Source: Escherichia coli (lineage in GTDB: Bacteria; Pseudomonadota; Gammaproteobacteria; Enterobacterales; Enterobacteriaceae). From it: a stretch of 64,000 nt of DNA. The notes below the pieces were generated by a model. That model worked only from the letters and a program-made list of their open reading frames with translations. It was not told the DNA's origin and ran no database searches. Made by a program: the position numbers and the translations under genes. Location: positions 4,092,001-4,156,000 of the forward strand of contig NZ_AP027764.1 in assembly GCF_036503815.1 (NCBI RefSeq). Direction: 5' to 3'. Below are positions 22,448 through 32,035 of the stretch, piece by piece (positions within the stretch are counted from its first letter, which is position 1; the number at the start of each line of letters is the position of its first letter).

Positions 22448-22735
22448 TCAGCCGTAACGAAACTCCACACCAAAGGTGCCGCGCGGGTATTCCCACTGTT
22501 CCAGCGCCGACCCCAGCCCAAGAATGCGACAGGTGCCGCACTCCAGACATCCGGCGTAATCGAAGCGCACACTGCCATCATCCTGCTTCTTATACAGACC
22601 TGCGGGGCACGCTTTTACCAGCAGCTCCAGCGCCTGTTTATCCGCATCGGCCTTTACAACAATGTGCGGATGCTCTTCATCGACATTGAATTTATTGACG
22701 CCCAGTTTGACGTCCACATTGACGGGAGAAGTCAT
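22448..22735 (-). CDS. fixX: Ferredoxin-like protein FixX
   Basis: 95-residue ferredoxin-like protein, last gene of fixABCX, proposed to pass electrons in the anaerobic carnitine pathway. The C-terminal half has the cysteine pattern KACPAGLY and the 4Fe-4S cluster-type C-x2-C-x2-C run LECGTCRI, as in the ETF-QO ferredoxin domain. Its ATG overlaps the fixC stop (ATGA). Intact. Confidence 0.95.
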   Translation of the reverse strand: MTSPVNVDVKLGVNKFNVDEEHPHIVVKADADKQALELLVKACPAGLYKKQDDGSVRFDYAGCLECGTCRILGLGSALEQWEYPRGTFGVEFRYG

Positions 22736-24018
22736 AAAACGGTCACTCCTTTCATGCCATCCTTGATCAGATTGATGAAGCCCACTTTCTTGCCGTGGCG
22801 GAGGATTTTCTTGCGCATCAGTTCCGGCGCGCTGCCGTCAATGGTGAACAGGTCACGCGCCACGCCCACCGCCAGTTCCGGGTAGCCGCTAAACATGCGT
22901 GGGTTATCAAGGAACGCCGGTAGTTTCTGGTACATGCGCATATCGCGCAGTGGGCCACTCTCCAGATACTGACGATATTCCGCTAGTTTTTGCTTACTGA
23001 AATCGTCGCTTTTCATCGCTGAAAGCACGGTTTTTGCAGCAGCTTCCCCGGCGGCAATCGCCAGATCCATACCGCGAATAGTAAAACCGAGGTTCATACA
23101 CATTCCGGCAGCATCACCGGCAATCAACACGCCGTCACCGACCAGCTCCGGCAACATGTTGATGCCTGCTTCCGGCACTACGTGAGCGGAATATTCCACC
23201 AGCTTGCCACCCGCGATCAGCGGTGTAACGGCCGGATGCTGTTTGAAATCTTCCAGCATTTGCGGCACCGATTTTTTTGCGTCATGTAGATGATGCAGAC
23301 CGCAAACCAGCCCCAGCGACAGGGTATTTTCATTGGTATAAAGGAAGCCGCCGCCCATCAGGCCATCGGTGGGTGATCCCGCAAACAGGCAAGCCGCGCC
23401 CTGATTACCCTGCAACTGAAAACGGTCTTCGATAACCGACTTCGGTAACTCGATCAGTTCCTTCACGCCAACCGCCACATCCGTCGGTTTGACGCGTTTT
23501 GCCATCCCCAGCTTTTCGGCAAGGATGGAATTCACCCCGTCAGCAAGGATCACCGTTTTCGCTTCAATCACATCGCCATCGGCTTCTACACCGACGACTT
23601 TGCCATCGCGCTGTACGAGGTTATCGACACGAATCCCGGTAATTAACTGCGCACCCGCTTCTTCGGCCTGCTCCATCAGCCAGGCATCAAATTTACTGCG
23701 CAAAACGGAGTAAGAACGCTGTGATGGTGAGGCTTCGTCACCGTTGCAGTAGTCCATAGTCATCGCTGACTTTTCCGTCATAAACGCGAGTTTTTCATGG
23801 GTGATCAGGCGTTCTACGGGGGCGGATTCGGCGAAACCAGGAATAATGTGTTCCAGACTGTGGGCATAGAGACGCCCGCCGGTGACGTTCTTGGCACCTG
23901 CGGAATTGCCACGCTCGATAACTAACACTTGCGCACCTTCGCGGGCGAGCACCAGTGCGGCAACCGAACCGGCAAGCCCTGCACCGACGATGATGGCGTC
24001 AAAGATATCTTCGGACAT
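22732..24018 (-). CDS. fixC: FixC flavoprotein (ETF:quinone oxidoreductase-like)
   Basis: 428-residue FAD protein related to electron-transfer flavoprotein:ubiquinone oxidoreductase; with FixX it is thought to link the FixAB flavoprotein to an electron source for reduction of crotonobetainyl-CoA. The N-terminal FAD motif AIIVGAGLAGSVAALVLARE is present and the later GDAAGMCMNLGFTIRGMDLA block binds the flavin ribityl-phosphate. Coupled to fixX by the overlapping ATGA and 50 bases after fixB. Intact. Confidence 0.96.
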   Translation of the reverse strand: MSEDIFDAIIVGAGLAGSVAALVLAREGAQVLVIERGNSAGAKNVTGGRLYAHSLEHIIPGFAESAPVERLITHEKLAFMTEKSAMTMDYCNGDEASPSQRSYSVLRSKFDAWLMEQAEEAGAQLITGIRVDNLVQRDGKVVGVEADGDVIEAKTVILADGVNSILAEKLGMAKRVKPTDVAVGVKELIELPKSVIEDRFQLQGNQGAACLFAGSPTDGLMGGGFLYTNENTLSLGLVCGLHHLHDAKKSVPQMLEDFKQHPAVTPLIAGGKLVEYSAHVVPEAGINMLPELVGDGVLIAGDAAGMCMNLGFTIRGMDLAIAAGEAAAKTVLSAMKSDDFSKQKLAEYRQYLESGPLRDMRMYQKLPAFLDNPRMFSGYPELAVGVARDLFTIDGSAPELMRKKILRHGKKVGFINLIKDGMKGVTVL

Positions 24019-24068
24019 AAGAGCTCCCTGTCAGCGGCAGGGCCAAAATGCAGCCCTGCCAGAGTGGA

Positions 24069-25010
24069 TCAACGTGCTAAAGCTGCGGTCAGCGCCGGAA
24101 GGATCTTCACGGCGTCGCCAACAATGCCGTAATCCGCGTACTGGAAGATCGGCGCATTTTTATCTTTGTTGATGGCGAAAATGGTTTGCGATGCGTTAGC
24201 GCCAACCATGTGCTGGATCTGCCCGGAGATCCCCACCGCCAGGTACAGTTCAGGTTTCAGCATCAGGTTGGAGATACCGACATAGCGTTCGTGCTCCATC
24301 CATTTTTCGTTTTCTGCCACCGGACGAGAACAGGCCAGCTCCGCACCTATCGCCTTGCAAAGCTGTTCTGCCAGCGCAATGTTCTCTTTGCTGCCAATGC
24401 CGCGACCGACGCTGACCACCAGACGGGCTTTATCCAGATCGACGCTGTTGCTCTGGCGCGCCTGCGTTGCCGTGCGGGTAATCGCCACCGCCGGAGCCTG
24501 CCACGCCACGGTGTGTGTTTCGCCAGTACGTGACGCGTCTGGCTGAGCCGCATCAAACGTGCCGCTGCTGATGGTCAGTACCGCATACGGCGTGGCAATG
24601 CGTTCTTCGCCAATCGCCAGACCGCCGTAAACCATGTGTTTCACTGTCGCTTTACCGTCCTGCACGCTAACGGCGCTGGCATCGTTCGAAACCGCCGCTT
24701 TAAGGCGGTAACCCAGTTTTGCCGCCAGTAATTTGCCGCGACGGGTATTCGGCAACAGCACCAGACCGTCTGCGCCGTGCTGGCGAATAGTGTCAGCCAT
24801 GACACCGGCGTAATCTTCGATCATCCGATCGTCCGGTTTGCCGCTTAATGTCCAGACATGATTAGCACCAAGCTGGATTGCCAGTGCGCCGTCGGCATCA
24901 TTGAGGACAAAGGTGTTGATTTGATTAGCTAAAGCCTGCGCACCGTTCATCAGTTCCGGCAGACGAGAAGGGGTATCGCTGAATACCCAGACTTGAGAAA
25001 ACGTGTTCAT
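24069..25010 (-). CDS. fixB: Electron-transfer flavoprotein alpha-like FixB
   Basis: 313-residue alpha subunit of an ETF-like flavoprotein with FixA. The C-terminal FAD-binding domain shows VSVGRGIGSKENIALAEQLC and the ETF-alpha signature region YLAVGISGQIQHMVG...IFAINKDKNAPIFQ. It starts 14 bases after the fixA stop and is part of fixABCX, which is required for carnitine reduction under anaerobic conditions. Intact. Confidence 0.97.
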   Translation of the reverse strand: MNTFSQVWVFSDTPSRLPELMNGAQALANQINTFVLNDADGALAIQLGANHVWTLSGKPDDRMIEDYAGVMADTIRQHGADGLVLLPNTRRGKLLAAKLGYRLKAAVSNDASAVSVQDGKATVKHMVYGGLAIGEERIATPYAVLTISSGTFDAAQPDASRTGETHTVAWQAPAVAITRTATQARQSNSVDLDKARLVVSVGRGIGSKENIALAEQLCKAIGAELACSRPVAENEKWMEHERYVGISNLMLKPELYLAVGISGQIQHMVGANASQTIFAINKDKNAPIFQYADYGIVGDAVKILPALTAALAR

Positions 25011-25024
25011 AGCATCCCCTGTAA

Positions 25025-25795
25025 TTAAATGACTTTGCGAAGATTTTCAGCAAATGCGGCGATCTGTTCTTCGCCGTCACCTTCAATCACGATGCGCTGA
25101 CGCTCGCGCTGTTTCGGTGCGGCAACCTGTTGTTCAGACCAGGCTTCCACGGCGTTAAAGCCAATATCCGCCGCCGACCATACCTGGACTGGCTTTTTCG
25201 CCGCGCCGAGAATGGCTTTCATCGAAGGAATTTGTGGGGAGTTGATATCAGTGGAAACAGCAACAACCGCAGGCAGCGGAATGCTTAACGTTTCTGTTTC
25301 ATCTTCCAGTTCGCGCTCAACGGTCAGGGTATCTGCCGTCAGGGAGATAATTTTGCTGACGCCGTTAACTGCCGGAATATTGAGGATTTCGCCCACCAGC
25401 AGACCAACCTGCTGGGCATAAAGGTCGGAAGAACCATCGCCGCAGAGGATCAGATCAAACCCTGCTTTCTGGGCGGCTGCAGCCAGTGCAGTCGCCGTTT
25501 GTTGCGGCAGTGCCTGCTCGAACTGGTCATCAATCACCACAATCAGTTCATCCGGACCGCGTGATAGCACATCTTTACGCCCTTTGGCGTTGGTCAGGGC
25601 TTTACCGCCCACACTTAAGGCCGTCACCTGCGCTTCTGCCGCCTGCTGTTTTAACTGACAAGCCGCTTCAATAGCGTTGAGATCGTATTGGCTTATTTTG
25701 GCATCGGCTTTACTGAAGTCTAACGAACCATCAGCATTATTGACCGCAATATCCTGTTCATCAGGCACGCACTTATAGCAAGTAATAATCTTCAT
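25025..25795 (-). CDS. fixA: Electron-transfer flavoprotein beta-like FixA
   Basis: 256-residue beta subunit of the FixAB flavoprotein. I use the start at 25795 (MKIITCYKCVPDEQDIAV); an in-frame ATG 21 codons upstream lies in the regulatory region. The ETF-beta block from VERELEDETETLSIPLPAVV into SPQIPSMKAILGAAKKP is visible. First gene of fixABCX, divergent from caiT across a 472-base control region with CaiF-type operators and a CRP site. Intact. Confidence 0.97.
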   Translation of the reverse strand: MKIITCYKCVPDEQDIAVNNADGSLDFSKADAKISQYDLNAIEAACQLKQQAAEAQVTALSVGGKALTNAKGRKDVLSRGPDELIVVIDDQFEQALPQQTATALAAAAQKAGFDLILCGDGSSDLYAQQVGLLVGEILNIPAVNGVSKIISLTADTLTVERELEDETETLSIPLPAVVAVSTDINSPQIPSMKAILGAAKKPVQVWSAADIGFNAVEAWSEQQVAAPKQRERQRIVIEGDGEEQIAAFAENLRKVI

Positions 25796-25926
25796 TGCAT
25801 CTCCAGAAATCATGAAGGAAACGTCGTTCATATCGGTGGTGTTAATTACAGATATCACGCCCTTTAATTTGGAAATAAAACTTTAATCACCAATATTGAA
25901 AATGTCACACGCAGATAAATCCAACT

Positions 25927-25959
25927 TTCAATATTGTTAAGTTCCTCACCAATATTGAA
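25927..25959. promoter_or_regulatory. CaiF-type operator, copy 1
   Basis: TTCAATATTG (25927-25936), 13 bases, then CAATATTGAA (25950-25959): an inverted repeat with half-site centres 23 bp apart, two helical turns. The published CaiF sites have this half-site/13-bp spacer layout. A lone extra half-site lies at 25891-25900. Confidence 0.75.
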
Positions 25960-25983
25960 AACACGGCGTAGCAAAAAGAAATT

Positions 25984-26016
25984 TTCAATATTGTTTTATG
26001 GATCACCAATATTGAA
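25984..26016. promoter_or_regulatory. CaiF-type operator, copy 2
   Basis: Same arrangement as copy 1: TTCAATATTG (25984-25993), 13 bases, CAATATTGAA (26007-26016). It starts 57 bp from copy 1, a non-integral number of turns. Confidence 0.75.
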
Positions 26017-26112
26017 AGTCAGATGCTATTTTTTTACTCATATCAGAACATAACAAACTGATTAATAATCAAAATTAACACAAAAATGCCCTCTATTTAC
26101 CCGAAACAAAAA

Positions 26113-26128
26113 TGTGATAACAATCACA
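26113..26128. promoter_or_regulatory. CRP binding site for cai/fix
   Basis: TGTGATAACAATCACA is a complete TGTGA-N6-TCACA palindrome. It lies 140 bases before caiT and beyond the CaiF-type sites. CRP control of cai and fix is established in E. coli. Confidence 0.85.
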
Positions 26129-26267
26129 GAATGCAGCTTGTTGAATACCCATTATGAGTTAGCCATTAACGCGTCCACGAGGTTAATAATAATCATATTA
26201 AATGTTAACAAAAATAAAACAAACGGGAACGCAAAATAAATATTCGTTTTCACAGTGGAATTAACTC

Positions 26268-27782
26268 ATGAAGAATGAAAAGAGAAAAACGGGAATAGAA
26301 CCGAAGGTTTTCTTTCCGCCGTTAATAGTCGTCGGCATACTTTGTTGGCTTACAGTCAGAGATCTGGATGCGGCGAATGTCGTTATTAATGCTGTATTCA
26401 GTTACGTCACCAATGTATGGGGATGGGCATTTGAATGGTATATGGTGGTGATGCTTTTCGGTTGGTTCTGGCTGGTGTTTGGCCCGTATGCCAAAAAGCG
26501 TTTAGGTAACGAACCACCAGAATTTAGTACCGCCAGTTGGATCTTTATGATGTTCGCCTCCTGCACGTCTGCTGCCGTACTGTTCTGGGGATCGATTGAG
26601 ATCTACTACTACATCTCTACCCCGCCGTTTGGCTTAGAACCGAACTCGACGGGTGCGAAAGAGCTGGGGCTGGCTTACAGCTTGTTCCACTGGGGACCGT
26701 TGCCGTGGGCCACTTACAGCTTCCTCTCCGTCGCCTTCGCTTACTTCTTCTTTGTCCGCAAAATGGAAGTGATTCGCCCCAGCTCCACCCTGGTGCCGCT
26801 GGTAGGTGAAAAACACGCCAAAGGGCTGTTCGGCACTATCGTCGACAACTTCTATCTCGTCGCCTTGATCTTCGCCATGGGCACCAGCCTGGGCCTTGCT
26901 ACGCCGCTGGTGACCGAGTGTATGCAGTGGTTGTTTGGTATTCCGCATACCCTGCAACTGGACGCTATCATCATTACCTGCTGGATTATCCTCAACGCCA
27001 TTTGCGTCGCCTGTGGTCTGCAAAAAGGGGTACGTATCGCCAGTGACGTGCGTAGTTACCTGAGCTTCCTGATGCTGGGTTGGGTGTTCATCGTCAGCGG
27101 TGCCAGCTTCATCATGAACTACTTCACCGATTCGGTGGGAATGTTGCTGATGTATCTGCCGCGTATGTTGTTCTATACCGATCCCATCGCCAAAGGCGGC
27201 TTCCCGCAGGGCTGGACCGTGTTCTACTGGGCATGGTGGGTAATTTACGCTATCCAGATGAGTATCTTCCTCGCCCGCATCTCCCGTGGTCGTACCGTGC
27301 GTGAACTGTGCTTCGGCATGGTACTGGGTCTGACCGCATCCACCTGGATCCTGTGGACTGTACTCGGTAGTAACACTCTGCTGTTGATGGATAAAAACAT
27401 CATCAACATTCCGCATCTGATCGAACAGTACGGTGTCGCGCGCGCCATCATCGAAACCTGGGCTGCTCTACCGCTCAGCACCGCCACCATGTGGGGCTTC
27501 TTCATCCTCTGCTTTATCGCCACCGTTACCCTGGTTAACGCCTGCTCTTATACCCTGGCGATGTCCACTTGCCGCGAAGTACGCGATGGCGAAGAGCCAC
27601 CGCTGCTGGTGCGTATCGGCTGGTCAATTCTGGTTGGCATTATCGGTATTGTTCTGCTGGCGCTCGGCGGCCTGAAACCGATTCAAACCGCCATTATTGC
27701 CGGAGGATGCCCGCTGTTCTTCGTCAACATTATGGTGACGCTCTCCTTTATTAAAGACGCGAAACAGAACTGGAAAGATTAA
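26268..27782 (+). CDS. caiT: L-carnitine/gamma-butyrobetaine antiporter CaiT
   Basis: Inner-membrane BCCT transporter that exchanges external L-carnitine for internal gamma-butyrobetaine independent of Na+ or H+. The 504 residues match E. coli. It has 12 membrane segments and the tryptophan-rich substrate box FYWAWWVIYAIQMSIFLARI in the middle. First gene of caiTABCDE; caiA follows after 30 bases. Intact. Confidence 0.98.
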   Translation: MKNEKRKTGIEPKVFFPPLIVVGILCWLTVRDLDAANVVINAVFSYVTNVWGWAFEWYMVVMLFGWFWLVFGPYAKKRLGNEPPEFSTASWIFMMFASCTSAAVLFWGSIEIYYYISTPPFGLEPNSTGAKELGLAYSLFHWGPLPWATYSFLSVAFAYFFFVRKMEVIRPSSTLVPLVGEKHAKGLFGTIVDNFYLVALIFAMGTSLGLATPLVTECMQWLFGIPHTLQLDAIIITCWIILNAICVACGLQKGVRIASDVRSYLSFLMLGWVFIVSGASFIMNYFTDSVGMLLMYLPRMLFYTDPIAKGGFPQGWTVFYWAWWVIYAIQMSIFLARISRGRTVRELCFGMVLGLTASTWILWTVLGSNTLLLMDKNIINIPHLIEQYGVARAIIETWAALPLSTATMWGFFILCFIATVTLVNACSYTLAMSTCREVRDGEEPPLLVRIGWSILVGIIGIVLLALGGLKPIQTAIIAGGCPLFFVNIMVTLSFIKDAKQNWKD

Positions 27783-27812
27783 TTAACCCACAAAATATCA
27801 AGAGGTTGAAAG

Positions 27813-28955
27813 ATGGATTTTAATTTAAATGATGAGCAGGAACTGTTTGTCGCCGGTATCCGCGAACTGATGGCCAGCGAAAACTGGGAGGCCTATTTTG
27901 CCGAGTGCGACCGTGACAGCGTCTACCCGGAACGTTTTGTCAAAGCACTGGCAGATATGGGTATCGACAGCCTGCTTATCCCGGAAGAGCACGGCGGGCT
28001 GGACGCAGGTTTTGTCACCCTCGCCGCCGTGTGGATGGAATTGGGTCGTTTGGGGGCACCAACCTACGTGCTGTACCAGTTGCCGGGTGGATTCAACACC
28101 TTCCTGCGCGAAGGCACACAAGAGCAGATCGACAAGATTATGGCGTTTCGTGGTACTGGTAAGCAGATGTGGAACTCAGCGATTACCGAACCCGGGGCTG
28201 GCTCTGACGTGGGTAGCCTGAAAACGACTTATACCCGTAGAAATGGTAAGATTTATCTTAATGGTAGTAAGTGTTTTATTACCAGCAGCGCCTACACCCC
28301 GTACATCGTGGTGATGGCGCGTGACGGGGCTTCTCCGGACAAACCTGTCTACACCGAATGGTTTGTTGATATGAGCAAACCGGGCATCAAAGTGACCAAA
28401 CTAGAGAAGCTCGGTCTGCGTATGGATAGCTGCTGTGAAATCACCTTTGACGATGTGGAACTGGACGAGAAAGACATGTTCGGTCGGGAAGGTAACGGCT
28501 TTAACCGCGTCAAAGAAGAGTTCGATCATGAACGTTTCCTGGTAGCTCTCACCAACTACGGTACGGCGATGTGCGCCTTTGAAGATGCGGCGCGCTACGC
28601 CAACCAGCGCGTGCAGTTTGGCGAGGCTATTGGTCGTTTCCAGTTGATTCAGGAAAAATTCGCCCACATGGCGATCAAATTAAACTCCATGAAAAACATG
28701 CTGTATGAAGCAGCGTGGAAAGCAGACAACGGCACCATCACCTCTGGCGATGCAGCGATGTGCAAATACTTCTGCGCCAATGCGGCATTTGAAGTGGTGG
28801 ATAGCGCAATGCAGGTGCTGGGCGGTGTTGGGATTGCGGGCAACCACCGCATCAGCCGCTTCTGGCGTGACCTGCGTGTAGACCGCGTTTCCGGAGGATC
28901 TGACGAAATGCAGATCCTGACGCTGGGTCGCGCGGTGCTGAAGCAATATCGCTAA
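27813..28955 (+). CDS. caiA: Crotonobetainyl-CoA reductase CaiA
   Basis: 380-residue acyl-CoA dehydrogenase-family flavoenzyme that reduces crotonobetainyl-CoA to gamma-butyrobetainyl-CoA, the terminal reduction of the carnitine pathway, with electrons from FixABCX. The family blocks [20 protein letters not shown] and [20 protein letters not shown] are clear. A GAGG ribosome site precedes the ATG. A REP pair follows it, before caiB. Intact. Confidence 0.97.
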
Positions 28956-28966
28956 GTCCGTGCGCT

Positions 28967-29049
28967 GCCTGATGCGACGCTGACGCGTCTTATCAGGCCT
29001 ACGGGAGCACGAATGTCGGCCGGATAAAGCGTTTACGCCGCATCCGGCA
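28967..29049. repeat. REP/BIME pair between caiA and caiB
   Basis: Two inverted REP units: 28967-29002 (GCCTGATGCGACGC ... ATCAGGCCTAC) and 29015-29049 (GTCGGCCGGATAAAGCG ... GCATCCGGCA), inside the cai transcript. Confidence 0.92.
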
Positions 29050-29083
29050 GTCATGCGCTACATAAATTTTTCAGGAGCTAATA

Positions 29084-30301
29084 ATGGATCATCTACCCAT
29101 GCCGAAATTCGGGCCGCTGGCCGGATTGCGCGTTGTCTTCTCCGGTATCGAAATCGCCGGGCCGTTCGCCGGGCAAATGTTCGCAGAATGGGGGGCGGAA
29201 GTTATCTGGATCGAGAACGTCGCCTGGGCCGACACCATTCGCGTTCAACCGAACTACCCGCAGCTCTCCCGCCGTAATTTGCACGCGCTGTCGTTAAATA
29301 TTTTCAAAGATGAAGGCCGCGAAGCGTTTCTGAAATTAATGGAAACCACCGATATCTTCATCGAAGCCAGTAAAGGTCCGGCCTTTGCCCGTCGTGGCAT
29401 TACCGATGAAGTCCTGTGGCAGCACAACCCGAAACTGGTTATCGCTCACCTGTCCGGTTTTGGTCAGTACGGCACCGAGGAGTACACCAATCTTCCGGCC
29501 TATAACACCATCGCCCAGGCCTTCAGTGGTTACCTGATTCAGAACGGTGATGTTGACCAGCCAATGCCTGCCTTCCCGTATACCGCCGATTACTTTTCTG
29601 GCCTGACCGCAACCACGGCGGCGCTGGCAGCACTGCATAAAGTGCGTGAAACCGGTAAAGGTGAAAGTATCGATATCGCTATGTACGAAGTGATGCTGCG
29701 TATGGGCCAGTACTTCATGATGGATTACTTCAACGGCGGCGAAATGTGCCCGCGCATGACCAAAGGTAAAGATCCCTACTATGCAGGTTGCGGTCTGTAC
29801 AAATGCGCCGACGGCTACATCGTAATGGAACTGGTGGGTATTACTCAGATTGCAGAATGTTTTAAAGATATTGGCCTCGCACATCTGCTTGGCACGCCAG
29901 AAATTCCGGAAGGCACTCAGCTTATCCACCGTATCGAATGCCCTTACGGCCCACTGGTAGAAGAGAAACTCGATGCCTGGCTGGCGACACATACCATCGC
30001 AGAAGTAAAAGAACGCTTTGCCGAACTGAATATCGCCTGCGCCAAAGTGCTGACCGTACCGGAACTGGAAAGCAATCCACAGTATGTGGCCCGTGAATCA
30101 ATCACCCAGTGGCAAACAATGGATGGTCGCACCTGCAAAGGGCCAAACGTGATGCCGAAATTCAAAAATAACCCCGGTCAAATCTGGCGCGGAATGCCAT
30201 CACATGGCATGGACACAGCCGCCATTTTGAAAAATATCGGCTACAGCGAAAACGACATTCAGGAGTTGGTCAGCAAAGGTCTGGCCAAAGTTGAGGACTA
30301 A
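29084..30301 (+). CDS. caiB: L-carnitine CoA-transferase CaiB
   Basis: Family III CoA-transferase moving CoA from gamma-butyrobetainyl-CoA or crotonobetainyl-CoA to L-carnitine. The 405 residues match E. coli. The catalytic aspartate is D169 in FPYTADYFSGL, and the N-terminal GLRVVFSGIEIAGPFAG block binds CoA. A CAGGAGC site precedes the ATG at 29084; an earlier ATG at 29053 in another frame is a shadow. Intact. Confidence 0.97.
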   Translation: MDHLPMPKFGPLAGLRVVFSGIEIAGPFAGQMFAEWGAEVIWIENVAWADTIRVQPNYPQLSRRNLHALSLNIFKDEGREAFLKLMETTDIFIEASKGPAFARRGITDEVLWQHNPKLVIAHLSGFGQYGTEEYTNLPAYNTIAQAFSGYLIQNGDVDQPMPAFPYTADYFSGLTATTAALAALHKVRETGKGESIDIAMYEVMLRMGQYFMMDYFNGGEMCPRMTKGKDPYYAGCGLYKCADGYIVMELVGITQIAECFKDIGLAHLLGTPEIPEGTQLIHRIECPYGPLVEEKLDAWLATHTIAEVKERFAELNIACAKVLTVPELESNPQYVARESITQWQTMDGRTCKGPNVMPKFKNNPGQIWRGMPSHGMDTAAILKNIGYSENDIQELVSKGLAKVED

Positions 30302-30373
30302 ACGCGTGGCGTCAGTCGGCTTGTCTGACTAGCGCCCGCCCAATAACAAATGACTAAAATGGATAGAGGTGCA

Positions 30374-31927
30374 ATGGATATCATTGGCGGACAACATCTA
30401 CGTCAAATGTGGGACGATCTGGCTGACGTTTACGGTCATAAAACGGCGTTGATTTGTGAATCCAGCGGCGGAGTCGTTAACCGGTACAGTTATCTTGAGT
30501 TAAATCAGGAGATTAACCGCACGGCAAACCTGTTTTATACGCTGGGGATTCGCAAAGGCGACAAGGTTGCTCTACATCTCGACAACTGCCCGGAATTTAT
30601 CTTTTGCTGGTTCGGGCTGGTAAAAATTGGCGCAATTATGGTGCCGATTAACGCCCGCCTGTTGCGCGAAGAAAGCGCGTGGATCCTGCAAAATAGCCAG
30701 GCGTGTCTGCTGGTGACCAGTGCGCAGTTCTATCCCATATATCAACAGATTCAGCAGGAAGATGCCACGCAACTGCGGCACATTTGCCTGACAGATGTGG
30801 AGCTTCCCGCTGATGATGGCGTGAGTTCGTTTACTCAACTGAAAAATCAACAACCTGCCTCCTTGTGCTATGCACCGCCGCTATCGACCGACGATACGGC
30901 GGAAATTCTCTTTACCTCCGGTACCACTTCCCGGCCGAAAGGGGTGGTGATTACCCATTACAACCTGCGCTTCGCCGGATATTACTCCGCCTGGCAGTGC
31001 GCACTACGTGACGATGACGTCTACCTGACGGTAATGCCTGCATTTCATATCGATTGTCAGTGTACTGCGGCGATGGCGGCGTTTTCTGCCGGTGCCACCT
31101 TTGTGCTGGTCGAGAAATACAGCGCCCGCGCCTTCTGGGGACAGGTACAAAAGTACCGCGCCACCGTTACCGAATGCATTCCGATGATGATCCGTACCTT
31201 GATGGTGCAGCCGCCTTCTGTGAACGATCGGCAACACCATCTGCGGGAAGTGATGTTTTATCTCAACCTGTCGGAGCAGGAAAAAGACGCATTTTGTGAA
31301 CGCTTTGGCGTCCGCTTGCTGACGTCTTATGGGATGACGGAAACCATTGTTGGCATTATCGGCGATCGCCCGGGCGATAAACGACGCTGGCCGTCAATTG
31401 GCCGTGCAGGATTTTGCTACGAAGCGGAGATCCGCGACGATCACAATCGTCCGCTCCCGGCTGGTGAAATCGGTGAAATCTGCATTAAAGGCGTACCAGG
31501 GAAAACCATCTTCAAAGAATATTTTCTTAACCCGCAAGCCACTGCCAGAGTCCTGGAAGCCGATGGCTGGCTGCACACTGGCGATACCGGATACCGCGAC
31601 GAAGAGGGCTTTTTTTATTTCGTCGATCGCCGCTGCAATATGATTAAACGCGGTGGCGAGAATGTCTCCTGCGTGGAGCTGGAAAATATTATCGCCGCAC
31701 ATCCGAAAATTCAGGACATCGTAGTTGTTGGTATTAAAGATTCGATTCGTGATGAAGCTATCAAAGCATTTGTGGTGTTGAATGAAGGTGAAACATTGAG
31801 CGAAGAGGAGTTCTTCTGCTTCTGCGAGCAGAATATGGCGAAATTTAAAGTGCCCTCTTATCTGGAGATCAGAAAAGATCTGCCACGTAATTGCTCGGGA
31901 AAAATAATCAGAAAGAATCTGAAATAA
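30374..31927 (+). CDS. caiC: Crotonobetaine/carnitine-CoA ligase CaiC
   Basis: ATP-dependent ligase that activates crotonobetaine, carnitine or gamma-butyrobetaine to CoA thioesters. The AMP-binding P-loop ILFTSGTTSRPKGVV, the TSYGMTET motif and the hinge region GWLHTGDTGYRDEEGFF are those of the ANL superfamily. I prefer the ATG at 30374 (517 residues, MDIIGGQHLRQMWDD) because AGAGG lies four bases upstream; the in-frame ATGs at 30350 and 30359 lack a ribosome site. Intact. Confidence 0.95.
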   Translation: MDIIGGQHLRQMWDDLADVYGHKTALICESSGGVVNRYSYLELNQEINRTANLFYTLGIRKGDKVALHLDNCPEFIFCWFGLVKIGAIMVPINARLLREESAWILQNSQACLLVTSAQFYPIYQQIQQEDATQLRHICLTDVELPADDGVSSFTQLKNQQPASLCYAPPLSTDDTAEILFTSGTTSRPKGVVITHYNLRFAGYYSAWQCALRDDDVYLTVMPAFHIDCQCTAAMAAFSAGATFVLVEKYSARAFWGQVQKYRATVTECIPMMIRTLMVQPPSVNDRQHHLREVMFYLNLSEQEKDAFCERFGVRLLTSYGMTETIVGIIGDRPGDKRRWPSIGRAGFCYEAEIRDDHNRPLPAGEIGEICIKGVPGKTIFKEYFLNPQATARVLEADGWLHTGDTGYRDEEGFFYFVDRRCNMIKRGGENVSCVELENIIAAHPKIQDIVVVGIKDSIRDEAIKAFVVLNEGETLSEEEFFCFCEQNMAKFKVPSYLEIRKDLPRNCSGKIIRKNLK

Positions 31928-32035
31928 ATGAAACGGCAGGGAACTACCCTGCCCGCTAATAATCACGTTCTAAAACAATATGCATTTTTTGCAGGGATGT
32001 TGTCGTCCCTGAAAAAGCAAAAATGGAGAAAAGGA

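Larger units (their letters stand above)
25796..26267. promoter_or_regulatory. fix-cai divergent control region
   Basis: 472 AT-rich bases between the divergent fixA and caiT starts, with no gene. They hold five copies of the 10-mer CAATATTGAA or its complement, mostly preceded by TCAC on the same strand, and a consensus CRP site (listed separately). The two outward-facing promoters are known to need CRP, anaerobiosis and CaiF in E. coli. Confidence 0.85.

Noticed and set aside
26634..27416. 260-codon frame opposite caiT
   Set aside because: Complement of a membrane protein gives His/Gln/Asp-rich nonsense; shadow.
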